From contig CAYMAS010000017.1 of NCBI GenBank assembly GCA_964388485.1, forward strand, positions 9,882-73,881: a stretch of 64,000 bases of DNA, read 5' to 3'. The translations under genes and the position numbers were made by a program. Below are positions 8,150 to 16,394 of this stretch, piece after piece. Each line of letters begins with the position of its first letter. Positions within the stretch are counted from its first letter, which is position 1. The notes under the pieces are model-generated. The model was not told the DNA's origin and searched no databases. It saw only the letters and a program-made list of their open reading frames with translations. Origin of the DNA: JBCDKH01 sp964388485 (GTDB taxonomy: Bacteria > Planctomycetota > Phycisphaerae > Tepidisphaerales > Tepidisphaeraceae).

Positions 8150-11002
8150 TCATTGTTCGACGCCAAGCCGCTCACGCAGTTGGGCGAACTCGTCCTGCCA
8201 CTTCGTCCCGCCGACGCCGTCGCCATTGAGCGCGTAGAGCCGGCGGAGCAGCCGCTGCATCTCCTCCTCGCTCGCACCCGACTCCAGACTGCTGCGGATG
8301 AAGAGCAGCTGCGCCTCCCAGTAGTCGTCGTTCGGCACCCGGCGGGTCATGCCGTCGGTGGTCTGCAGCAACGTCGGCTCGCCGAGCGTCCGGTCGCCGA
8401 GCAGCCGATTGAAGCGACCTTGGGCCTGCTCGAACTGGCCCAGGGCGTACTCGATGCGGCCGAGGCTGAGCAGCACTTCCGGGTCGTATAGCACCTGCTG
8501 CCGCTCGGCGTCGGAGAGGCCTTCGATGAGGCCCTGGAACTGTCGAATGTTGGCGGCTTCGTTGAGCTCGCTAAAGCGCCGTCGTGCCGTTTCGAGCCGC
8601 TGCTGACGGCTGGTCGGATCCTGTTCTTCGAGAGCTGCCTGCAGTTGCGTTTCGGCGTCGAGCTTGCGGAAGGCGTAGGCGAAGCGGCGATATTCCGGGT
8701 CGTCGCTGCGGTCGATCCAGTCGACGAGCTGCGGCGTGACGGTGGCTCGGACGAGCGTCAGCTGCCGCTGCTGCTCGGCGTCGCCCCGCTGCACCGCCCG
8801 GTCATAGGCGGCTGAAAGGGTGTCGCGAAACTGCTGGATGTACCGGAAGCCGCGTTGAGCGTCGGAATCGTCCAGCAACGCCAGCAAATCGCTCGTCGCC
8901 CCGTCGACATCCCCGGCGGCGGCTTGGGCTTGGAACCGCAGCGGCAACGCGTCATCCAGGATCGTGTTCGCGCCGTCGAGTCCTTCGACCCGCTCTTCGA
9001 GATCCCGAAGCAGACGCGTCGCCGCCTCGGGGTTGTTCTCTTCGTTCAACTGAAGCCGGGCCAAGGCAACGCGTGTCTCGGCACCTCGCTGGCGGTACGC
9101 CTCTCGGGCCGAACCTTGTGCCGACGCGATGGCCTGATCCAGCGATGCCACCGCTGCTTGACCCTGCTCGATGGCCTCGGCCACGCGACGCTCGTAGGCG
9201 GCATCTTCGCCATCCGTCTCCGCGGCCAGTTGGGCGACGGCGAGGAAGCGAAGCCGCTGGGCATCGGGCAGCCGCGGATCGTCCTGCGGCACCTTCGCGT
9301 AGTAGGCTGCGGCACCGGCGAGGTCGCCGTTGCGGTGAAGCCGAAGCGCCAGGTCGAAGGCCCGCTGTTCGTCGCCGAACTCGTCGACCAGCACCGGCAG
9401 CAGGCGAGCTTCGCGTTCGTCCGCGGCGAGCTCCAGCTCACTGCCGGGCTCGACGTCCGCACGCACTTCCTCAATGATCCCCAACGCCCGGCGATAGGCG
9501 TTGCGACGACGGTCCGACTCGGCTGACGGCAACTCGCCGTAGGCCAGGAACAAGTCGACCGACTCCATGGGCCGACCCAACGTCTGCTCCATGAGGGCGG
9601 CGAGGAAGACGCTGTTGGCGACACTCTGCGGGTCGACGTCGCCACCAGCCTGCAGGCGACTCAACAGCTCGCGAGCGGCGGCGATGCCTTGTTCGACCGT
9701 CTCCTCGTCGATCGTCGGCGGGTCGATGTTCGGATCATTCGCCGCCGCCGTCTGCTGGGCTGCGACGCGTGCGGCCTCGGCCCGACCCTGATCGACCACC
9801 GCGTCCAGCAGCAGCGGCGACAGGCTCGCCAAATCTGAGTCGTCTTCAAGACGGGCCAGAAGCTGATCCGTCACGATCGGCCGGTAGCCATCGTAATCGT
9901 TGACGAGCCGCATCAGAATCCGCGTCACGTCCTGCTCGGCTTCGGCACGGGCTTCAGCCGTCTCGCCGACGCGCGCCTTGGCCTCGGCGACCCGGTACGA
10001 AGCGACCAGCACGAGCGGATCACGACCGGCGAGCGGTCCTTCCTTGTCTTGCTGGGCGTACCACGCATCGAAGCGATCCATTTGCGCTTCCGCGGCGTCC
10101 GGCTTGCCGTCGAGAGCTTCGACCACCGTGCGGCCGAAGTAGGCGTCGAAGAGGCGTGTCGGATCGGAGCCGGCGGCGATGGCACCGTCGAAGTAGTCCC
10201 TAGCGGCTTGCCGGCCTTCGGAGGTGCTCTTGGCGCTGGAGATCTTGCCGAGGAGCAGCTGGACGAAGTCGCGTTGCGGGTTTCGCTCGACGTCCAGCGG
10301 CGACAGCTGCTTGATGAGCTCATCCGCCAGCTGCACGCGGTCGGGCGAATCGGGGTCGATTGCCAGCAGGCGGTAGTAGTCGGCGAACGGCAACAGCGAC
10401 GCCGCCTGCTGCGAGCTTCGACGTGCCGCGGCGGCCCGTTGGACCTCGGGCTGGTTCGCGTCGACGATCATCTCCTCGAGCCGATCCGCCTCCGCTGCGT
10501 ACAGCTCGCCGGCCCTCGTCAGCAGCCGCCGCACCGCGTCCGCCACCGGACCGACATAGCGGCGGCGATCTGCGTTGTCGCCGAAGTACTCGAGCAGCCG
10601 GACTTCTTCGCCGATGCCGCGGTCGATGAGGACGGTCGCCTGCCGCATCATCTGTCCGGCCATGGCGGGGACGTCGCGTTCGAGCACTTCTCGCGTCACC
10701 AGATCATCAACACCGCCCACCACGTCAAGCACGAGCGCCTGCCGCTCTGTCGAGGGAACGAATGCGTCGCCGGTCAGCCGGGAGAGCGCGATGTTCGCGA
10801 GGTAGACGTCGGCGTCTTCTTCGCTGACGCCCTGGCGTTCGAGCGCGTGCCGCAGGAGGTCTTCGAGCCCAAGTTCCGTCAGCGTCTGCAGCGTCCGCGA
10901 CTCGTCGAGGGCATCGAGCCCGGTCGGCTGGGCCGTCGCGAGCCCTGGCAGCGCAACGGCGGCGACGGCGAGCTTCAGGACCGGCGACAAGAGACTTGGC
11001 AT
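8150..11002 (-). CDS. Large exported TPR-like protein (ExbB/ExbD operon, last gene)
   Basis: A signal peptide (residues 1-24, cut after ATA) precedes about 925 residues that are nearly all amphipathic helix, with degenerate TPR-type units (for example AGAAAYYAKVPQDDPRLPDAQ, SLGRIEYALGQFEQAQGRF and LFLAYGELPSAESDRRR). It is rich in Ala, Arg, Glu and Asp and has no catalytic motif that I recognise. It is probably a periplasmic scaffold. It is the last of six genes read from about 15257 downwards, 31 bases after an ExbD gene, so it likely works with the ExbB/ExbD motor. It is much longer than most TPR proteins beside ExbD genes. Function unknown. Confidence 0.85.
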   Translation of the reverse strand: MPSLLSPVLKLAVAAVALPGLATAQPTGLDALDESRTLQTLTELGLEDLLRHALERQGVSEEDADVYLANIALSRLTGDAFVPSTERQALVLDVVGGVDDLVTREVLERDVPAMAGQMMRQATVLIDRGIGEEVRLLEYFGDNADRRRYVGPVADAVRRLLTRAGELYAAEADRLEEMIVDANQPEVQRAAAARRSSQQAASLLPFADYYRLLAIDPDSPDRVQLADELIKQLSPLDVERNPQRDFVQLLLGKISSAKSTSEGRQAARDYFDGAIAAGSDPTRLFDAYFGRTVVEALDGKPDAAEAQMDRFDAWYAQQDKEGPLAGRDPLVLVASYRVAEAKARVGETAEARAEAEQDVTRILMRLVNDYDGYRPIVTDQLLARLEDDSDLASLSPLLLDAVVDQGRAEAARVAAQQTAAANDPNIDPPTIDEETVEQGIAAARELLSRLQAGGDVDPQSVANSVFLAALMEQTLGRPMESVDLFLAYGELPSAESDRRRNAYRRALGIIEEVRADVEPGSELELAADEREARLLPVLVDEFGDEQRAFDLALRLHRNGDLAGAAAYYAKVPQDDPRLPDAQRLRFLAVAQLAAETDGEDAAYERRVAEAIEQGQAAVASLDQAIASAQGSAREAYRQRGAETRVALARLQLNEENNPEAATRLLRDLEERVEGLDGANTILDDALPLRFQAQAAAGDVDGATSDLLALLDDSDAQRGFRYIQQFRDTLSAAYDRAVQRGDAEQQRQLTLVRATVTPQLVDWIDRSDDPEYRRFAYAFRKLDAETQLQAALEEQDPTSRQQRLETARRRFSELNEAANIRQFQGLIEGLSDAERQQVLYDPEVLLSLGRIEYALGQFEQAQGRFNRLLGDRTLGEPTLLQTTDGMTRRVPNDDYWEAQLLFIRSSLESGASEEEMQRLLRRLYALNGDGVGGTKWQDEFAQLRERLGVEQ

Positions 11003-11033
11003 GACGAGAAACGATATGTCGATCGGCCCGGCC

Positions 11034-11492
11034 TCACCGGCTGGGCGTGAAGGTGATGCTGCTGAATCCCGCTCGTTGGGCGGCTTCGTAAACCGTAATG
11101 AGGTGCTGCCAGATCACGTTGCGTTGCGGGCTGATCTCGACCTGCGTGTCTGCCAGCTCTTGCTCGGTGCCGCCGAGGGCGGCGGCTCGCTGTTCGAAGA
11201 GAGCCAGTGCTTCCTCACCCGTCGCCGCCGAGTCGCTGCCGATGAAGACGCGGAACTGACTGGGCGTGCTGGCGTCGATGTCGACCAGAACCCGCAAGGG
11301 CTCGTCGGTGGCCGAATACTCGGCCGTGCCGCCCTGCTCGACAAGGGCGACGCGGCTTTGCATGTAAGGCTGGGGCTCGATGAAGCTGGCCGTGAGCATG
11401 AAGACGACCAGGACGACCATCGCGACGTTGACGACAGGCGTGAGGTTCGGCGGCTCCTTGCTGACGATCTTCCTACTGCGGCGTCGGGGCAT
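11034..11492 (-). CDS. ExbD/TolR family protein 2, lacking the conserved aspartate
   Basis: A 152-residue protein with a basic N-terminus, one transmembrane helix (about residues 17-37) and a periplasmic domain ending in RAGFSSITFTPSR, typical of ExbD/TolR. ExbD proteins share a proton-relaying Asp at the start of the helix (pattern LTPLxDxxLxLLIxFM). Here the segment reads LTPVVNVAMVVLVVFML, with Asn22 (codon AAC) in that place. It therefore cannot relay protons in the normal way and probably pairs with the intact ExbD encoded 8 bases upstream, which has the Asp. The start at 11492 gives the usual short cytoplasmic arm. Confidence 0.88.
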   Translation of the reverse strand: MPRRRSRKIVSKEPPNLTPVVNVAMVVLVVFMLTASFIEPQPYMQSRVALVEQGGTAEYSATDEPLRVLVDIDASTPSQFRVFIGSDSAATGEEALALFEQRAAALGGTEQELADTQVEISPQRNVIWQHLITVYEAAQRAGFSSITFTPSR

Positions 11493-11500
11493 AGGGCTCC

Positions 11501-11989
11501 TCAATTGGTCGGCTGGCTGAACGCGTACTGCACACCCGCCACGCCGGCTCGGCTGACGGCGCGGAGGACGGCTTCGGTGTCGAAGTAAGGCGTGTTGCGG
11601 CCGGCGTGGATGTAGACTTCGAAGTCGTCGCGATCCCCTTTGAAGTCCTCGATGAACGGCGTGAGATTGGACGAATCGTTTCGCGGATCGTTGACCGGAA
11701 ACTCCCACTCGTCGCCGCTTTGGACGTACTTGCCGTAAACCCGCGGGTTGCCGGGCGTCAGGCCTTCGCGGACGTTGACGACGAGGAAGCTGGTCGCGGC
11801 GCGTTCCTCTTCGAACTGGTCGGCGGTGATGCCGAGCGTGGCCTCGGGCAGCTGCAGGTCCTGATCGGCTCCTGTTTCGATGCCCGCTTTGGAGACGAGC
11901 ATGAAGAAGATCAGGAGCGACAGCATGATGTCGCTCAGGGGCGTGATGTTGACCGCCTGACCGGCGGGTGGTGCGGAACGGCGTCGCAT
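11501..11989 (-). CDS. ExbD/TolR family proton-channel protein 1
   Basis: The 162-residue protein has the ExbD signature VNITPLSDIMLSLLIFFML with the proton-relay Asp20 intact, one membrane helix (about residues 17-36) and a periplasmic domain ending with EAVLRAVSRAGVAGVQYAF, which resembles the C-terminal helix and strand of ExbD. In ExbB-ExbD complexes the Asp couples proton flow to rotation or force on a periplasmic partner. It follows the ExbB gene by 11 bases and precedes a second, Asp-less ExbD. Confidence 0.93.
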   Translation of the reverse strand: MRRRSAPPAGQAVNITPLSDIMLSLLIFFMLVSKAGIETGADQDLQLPEATLGITADQFEEERAATSFLVVNVREGLTPGNPRVYGKYVQSGDEWEFPVNDPRNDSSNLTPFIEDFKGDRDDFEVYIHAGRNTPYFDTEAVLRAVSRAGVAGVQYAFSQPTN

Positions 11990-12000
11990 GAGAAGCGGTC

Positions 12001-12951
12001 CTACTCAGCGGCGGGAGCGGGCGATGGAGTGGGCGACGGGGTGGGCGTGGGGGCGACCTGCCGGGCTTGACCCTTCGTTGGGGCCGGACGCGACGAGCGT
12101 GAGACGGACGACGAGCTGCCGGACGACGGCTTGTCCTTGTCGGGCCGAATCATCAGCAGGTATTCCTCAGCCGCCAACGCGCCTTCGCCCGTGAGGCGAT
12201 CGACCTTGTTGCGAAGAATGCCGTAGGCGACGAGCGACGGGATCGCCAGCACGAGGCCGAGCATCGTCGTGCCGAGCGCGGTCGAGATACCACCGGCCAG
12301 TGCTCCGACGTCCGCCGAGCCGCCGGCCTGCTGCATCGACAGGAACGCGTCCATGATGCCGACCACCGTGCCAAGCAGGCCCAGCAGCGGGCCGACGTTG
12401 GCGAGGATGTTGATGTACTCGAGCTTGCGGAACTCTTCGGCCGTCTCGTCCGCAACGCCGCCTTCGAGGGCGTCACGCATCTCGCTGAAGCTCGGCGCCC
12501 GCTTGAGCGCCGGATTGAGGCTGCGGCTGAGGAACGAATCGTCCTCTTCGGTGAAGTCGACGAGGTCCTTGAACTTCCGCTCCTTGATGAGCTGCTCGAT
12601 CTGCGCTTCGGACTCGTCCGGCAACAGCACCGTGCGGCGGGCTCGCAGCGAGGCCTGGATGATGAGCGTCACCGCGACGACGCTGCAGAGCAGGATGACG
12701 ATGGTCACCGGCTCCAGACTCTTGAGCGACTCGAACGGCAACAGCCACGGCGACGAGACGGTCGAGGCCCTCTCAGCTGCAGTGTCGGCGGCGGGTGCGG
12801 TGTCGTCCTGGGCCATCACGCGACTGCCGCTGACGAGAATCGCGACGAGCAACGCGCTGAGCAGCAACGCCCGCTGCCGCCACAGCGGCTGGCCGTGGGG
12901 CGGCAGATTCGTTGAAGCGGCTGAGGTGGTACGAGAACGCCTTGCAGTCAT
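12001..12951 (-). CDS. MotA/TolQ/ExbB proton channel family protein
   Basis: A 316-residue protein with an N-terminal signal-like hydrophobic segment (about 27-47), a membrane helix at about 80-100, a cytoplasmic helical stretch (FKDLVDFTEEDDSFLSR) and the ExbB/TolQ channel core: YINILANVGPLLGLLGTVVG and ISTALGTTMLGLVLAIPSL. The tail (residues 270-316) is low-complexity Ser, Pro and Thr. The N-terminal periplasmic extension is common in planctomycete ExbB proteins. With the two ExbD proteins it should form the inner-membrane motor of the operon. Confidence 0.93.
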   Translation of the reverse strand: MTARRSRTTSAASTNLPPHGQPLWRQRALLLSALLVAILVSGSRVMAQDDTAPAADTAAERASTVSSPWLLPFESLKSLEPVTIVILLCSVVAVTLIIQASLRARRTVLLPDESEAQIEQLIKERKFKDLVDFTEEDDSFLSRSLNPALKRAPSFSEMRDALEGGVADETAEEFRKLEYINILANVGPLLGLLGTVVGIMDAFLSMQQAGGSADVGALAGGISTALGTTMLGLVLAIPSLVAYGILRNKVDRLTGEGALAAEEYLLMIRPDKDKPSSGSSSSVSRSSRPAPTKGQARQVAPTPTPSPTPSPAPAAE

Positions 12952-13082
12952 GGCAGGTTCGAGGTGGTCTGGGTCAGGCTCACCGAGGGTCGGCAGGCCG
13001 GGGCGTCGGACGACGCTTGGAGAGGAAGCGACTTGTGCCGCGATGGTGCAGTGTGGCGTGCGGGTGGTGTCGCGTCAAAGGC

Positions 13083-14165
13083 TCAGCCGCCGAAGAAGTC
13101 CCGGCCGACAAAGACATACTCGCCGCCCGTGCGGCGGGCGATGTCCTGGAGCACTTCCTCGGCCCGCTCGTTGCGGTTGATGAACTGGATCGTGTTGATG
13201 ATCGGTGGCGCAGAGCTCTGCTCGCGCAGCTGGTCGATCGTGTTGATGACGTCCTCGTAGCTGACGATGCCGTCGAACTGGCCGTCGGTCAGGAAGAAGA
13301 TCAACTGCGGCTGAGGCCTCATCTCGAAGGCGGCGCGGAGCGCCGGGACCGGATTCGTATTGCCGTCCATCGCGATGCCGTCGAGGAAGTCGCGCATCTG
13401 GTCCTTGAACCGTCCCGTCGCCGGTTTCAGCTCGCCTGGGAAGGCGACGCGATAGTCGTCGCCGCTGAAGAAGACGACGTTGAACTGCTGCGTGACTTCA
13501 AGCGGTTCGACCGCATTCTTGAGCTCCTGGAAGAGCAGGAACTGCGGCTCGCCGCCCATGGAGCCTGACGAGTCGCAGACGAAGGCGATGCGGTAGACGT
13601 CGCCGCCGTCGCCGGCCGTTCCGGTGTCGAGGCCCATGAAGCCCTGACCGCCGCCGGCTTCGCCGAAGAGCGGCGAGCCCTCGCCCCCGCCGCCGCCGAG
13701 AGCGTTGCTGAGTTCGCCCATGCCGGTGATGCCGGTCATGCTCGCCGACGTCGCCCCGCCCGTTGTCGCCGCCAGCAGATCGGCGGCATCACCGACGCCC
13801 TGCTCACGAAAGTCGCTGCTCTGAGCCACGGGATCGAGGCTCGCGTTCTGCCGAGTGACGTCGTCGACGTTGCCGACGTTCGGCATCGCGCCGACGTTCT
13901 CCGTCGCGAGCTTCGTCGTGCCGACGGTCGCCTGCTCGAGCACCGGCCCGGTCTGAATCACCTCTCGGACCGTCACCAGCAACGCCAACGCGACGCCGAC
14001 GAGGCCGAGGTGGATGCCGAGGCTCGTGAGGATCGGCACGACGTTGAGGACGAACTTCTTGCGTCCGGCGGAGCGGCGATAGTCACCGGTGTAGAGGCCT
14101 TCGTCCGGGCCGTCCTCGTCGGGCGCGGTGGGCAGAGGCCGATTGGTGGCAGTCGTGTCACTCAT
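13083..14165 (-). CDS. Membrane-anchored von Willebrand factor A protein
   Basis: The 360-residue protein has a cytoplasmic N-terminus, one transmembrane helix (about 40-66), a flexible Gly/Ala/Asn-rich linker (residues 85-185) and a C-terminal vWA domain. The metal-ion-dependent adhesion site is complete: the DSSGSM motif near residue 199, the Thr of GNTNPVPAL and the Asp of FLTDGQFD. Such domains bind protein ligands through Mg2+. The topology (one helix, periplasmic effector) resembles TonB or TolA, so it may be the component moved by the ExbB/ExbD motor encoded just downstream. That role is inference from gene order. Confidence 0.88.
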   Translation of the reverse strand: MSDTTATNRPLPTAPDEDGPDEGLYTGDYRRSAGRKKFVLNVVPILTSLGIHLGLVGVALALLVTVREVIQTGPVLEQATVGTTKLATENVGAMPNVGNVDDVTRQNASLDPVAQSSDFREQGVGDAADLLAATTGGATSASMTGITGMGELSNALGGGGGEGSPLFGEAGGGQGFMGLDTGTAGDGGDVYRIAFVCDSSGSMGGEPQFLLFQELKNAVEPLEVTQQFNVVFFSGDDYRVAFPGELKPATGRFKDQMRDFLDGIAMDGNTNPVPALRAAFEMRPQPQLIFFLTDGQFDGIVSYEDVINTIDQLREQSSAPPIINTIQFINRNERAEEVLQDIARRTGGEYVFVGRDFFGG

Positions 14166-14186
14166 GCGGGGCGTCAGGGTTCGGGT

Positions 14187-15257
14187 CTATTTGGCAGCGT
14201 CGGACGGCTTGAGCTTCTCCGCGGCGGTCGCACCGGCGGCGCTGGACGGGTAACGGTCGGCCGCCTGACGCCACAGAGCGGCGGCGTCTTCGTCGAGGCT
14301 CAACTCCGCATGGATGTCTCCTGCCGCGACGAGTGCACGGGCGGCGATCGACTCGATCTCCGGGGCTTGGGCGGCGACGCGGACGTAGGCGAGCGCCGCA
14401 TCGAGCTTCTTAGCCCGGTCGTCGCCCGCCTCCAGGCGAGCGGCATCGGCGAGGAGCATCAGGGCGTCCGCCTTCTGCTCCTCGTTCGTGAACACGGCCG
14501 ACGCGTCTTCGATAAGTCGACGAGCCGCGGCGGGATTGCGTTCGCCGAGTTGCAGGCTCGCCCGGCCGATCGTGACTCGAGCAAAGAGCGGCCAGTCCGC
14601 CTGATTCTCCGGCACGGTCGAGCTGACGAGCGGCGTCAGGAGACGCACCGTGTTGGCCGCGGCTTCGGAATCGCCCAGGGCATTATCGAGCCGGAGCATG
14701 TACGCCAGCAACGCACGTCGGCGTGCGTCGTCGGAAGCACCGGTCAACGCCGTCTGCACGCGAGACCGAGCGTCGGCGACCTGGCGAGCGTCGACGTTCT
14801 CCCGCTCCGGATTCGGCTGACGCGTCGCAGCGGCGACTGGATCGATCCCTGTCATCGACACGAAGCCGTCGACCGCCTCGCGAAACAGCCCGGCGCGCGC
14901 GGCGGCGTCGACGAGGCGAAACGTGCTCCGCCGCCGGACCCAATCCTCGCCGCCCCGCCGGTCCAGGACCTGGCTGTACTGCTGCGACGCGACCTGCCAG
15001 TCACCGGCTTGAAACGCCTCTTCTGCGGCGTTGAAGCGATCGTTGCCGTCAAGTTCGATGCGGACGACTTCGTCGAGCGGCGTTTGTCGCTCCCGGCTGC
15101 CGACGATGTAGAGGAGCTGGTCGTTCTCGAAGCCCCGAATCTGCACCTCCTGCGGCGGCAGCCGGCCGATCCAGATCTGATCCGCCCACGCCAGCGTCGG
15201 CACCAGCAACGACAGCCAAAGTGCGAGGCAGAAGACTCGTCCGATCCCGAAGGGCAT
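14187..15257 (-). CDS. Exported TPR protein, first gene of the ExbB/ExbD operon
   Basis: A signal peptide (residues 1-25, ending TLAWA) is followed by a short beta segment (IRGFENDQLLYIVGSRERQTPL, interrupted here only for length) and then TPR-like helical repeats (FNAAEEAFQAGDWQVASQQY; DEDAAALWRQAADRYPSSAA). This layout of a small N-terminal beta region plus TPR array is common in planctomycete envelope proteins. It begins the minus-strand operon and precedes the vWA gene by 21 bases. An upstream TTG (15263) would add two residues; the ATG at 15257 is preferred. Confidence 0.8.
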   Translation of the reverse strand: MPFGIGRVFCLALWLSLLVPTLAWADQIWIGRLPPQEVQIRGFENDQLLYIVGSRERQTPLDEVVRIELDGNDRFNAAEEAFQAGDWQVASQQYSQVLDRRGGEDWVRRRSTFRLVDAAARAGLFREAVDGFVSMTGIDPVAAATRQPNPERENVDARQVADARSRVQTALTGASDDARRRALLAYMLRLDNALGDSEAAANTVRLLTPLVSSTVPENQADWPLFARVTIGRASLQLGERNPAAARRLIEDASAVFTNEEQKADALMLLADAARLEAGDDRAKKLDAALAYVRVAAQAPEIESIAARALVAAGDIHAELSLDEDAAALWRQAADRYPSSAAGATAAEKLKPSDAAK

Positions 15258-15323
15258 GGCCAAAGTCTACGCGATGACCCTTTGCAACGTGAATCCCGAC
15301 GCCGATGCGATAGCGTGAGCCGC

Positions 15324-16259
15324 ATGTCCGAACACATCTGCCACCTCGCCGCCGCCTTCGATACGCGTAACTTGTGCCGAGCCCTTGGCAAGGAGCGTGG
15401 CATTGAGCCGACGTTCAACGAGGTCTGGAACGACGAGGCGAACGACATTATCAGTCAGCTCGGGGGCGTGACGCGTCGGGCGGACAAATGGAGCGCGGAA
15501 ATGATCGCCTACTGCCGCCAGGAGTCGAACAAGGGCGGCCCGGATGCCGATCCGAACTGGCGGAAGAAGCTCAGCTTCATCCTCAGCGCCCTGTCGCACC
15601 GCAGCATCGACCGGCACATGAAACCGGTCTTCATGCACTTCAAGCAAAAGGACGACTTCGCCGGCTACAATGAATGCACGATCTACTGCGACGTCCTCAT
15701 GCTCAACAAGCGGTTCGGCCGCGGCACCGCGCTCGGCGGCGACTTTCTCGATCCCTTGAAAACCGTTGCCAAGCCGGAGCTCGATCGTCTGATGCGCGAG
15801 ACGTTGCGGCGTGAGCTCATCGCGATCCACACGCTCAACCCGGACGACGACCACATCCACAATTGGCTCGATGGCCTCATCAATCGCGGCCAAGCGTTCA
15901 ACATCAAAGTCGCCGAGTACGAGAGGATCTTCACGAATCCCGACTCGGACAAGTGGAACGAGTACCTCGTCGAGACGAACTTCTACGACGAGTCGTCGCC
16001 GCTCATCGAGATCACACAGCGACTCGTCGCGGGCGAGTCGGTCGGGGGCGACAAGGTGCAGGAGGCGCTGGACGGCACTACAATTGCCAACGGCCGATAC
16101 GCCAAGACGCTCAAGCGGGCCGTCGAGTACATCAAAGATGCCAGTCGTCTGTGGCGTGGCGAACTGACGGTTGAGGAGACGAAGCCGAAGTTCGACATCG
16201 GCATCGCGGAGTTGGCCATGGTCTACCCCGAGCCGGGCGAGCGGGCGGCGGCTTCGTGA
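15324..16259 (+). CDS. Unknown protein with clustered His and Cys residues
   Basis: A 311-residue, probably cytoplasmic protein with no signal peptide. Conserved-looking His and acidic clusters occur at residues 4-7 (HICH), about 93-106 (SALSHRSIDRHMKP) and 170-178 (DDDHIHNWLDG). The pattern LSHRSIDRHMKPVF is faintly like the metal-binding helices of zinc-dependent phospholipase C proteins, but I cannot confirm that. The gene starts at the first in-frame ATG 66 bases from the divergent TPR operon, so the spacer may carry back-to-back promoters. The next gene is a SNF2 helicase. Function not assigned. Confidence 0.7.
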   Translation: MSEHICHLAAAFDTRNLCRALGKERGIEPTFNEVWNDEANDIISQLGGVTRRADKWSAEMIAYCRQESNKGGPDADPNWRKKLSFILSALSHRSIDRHMKPVFMHFKQKDDFAGYNECTIYCDVLMLNKRFGRGTALGGDFLDPLKTVAKPELDRLMRETLRRELIAIHTLNPDDDHIHNWLDGLINRGQAFNIKVAEYERIFTNPDSDKWNEYLVETNFYDESSPLIEITQRLVAGESVGGDKVQEALDGTTIANGRYAKTLKRAVEYIKDASRLWRGELTVEETKPKFDIGIAELAMVYPEPGERAAAS

Positions 16260-16394
16260 GTCGCACGAGTTGGGGACAACTTTCATCGTCCTGCAGCCTT
16301 GTCGAACGTCGACCCGCCCTACCCTGTCGATCCGCCGCGGGAGAGGGTCCGACGCCGGGCAAGAACCGCGGGAGCGACAGACGTTGACCTGCCC

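Noticed and set aside
14010..15323. Long N-terminal extension of the unknown protein at 15324
   Set aside because: It is antisense to the TPR and vWA genes and loses their coding pattern; the gene starts at 15324.
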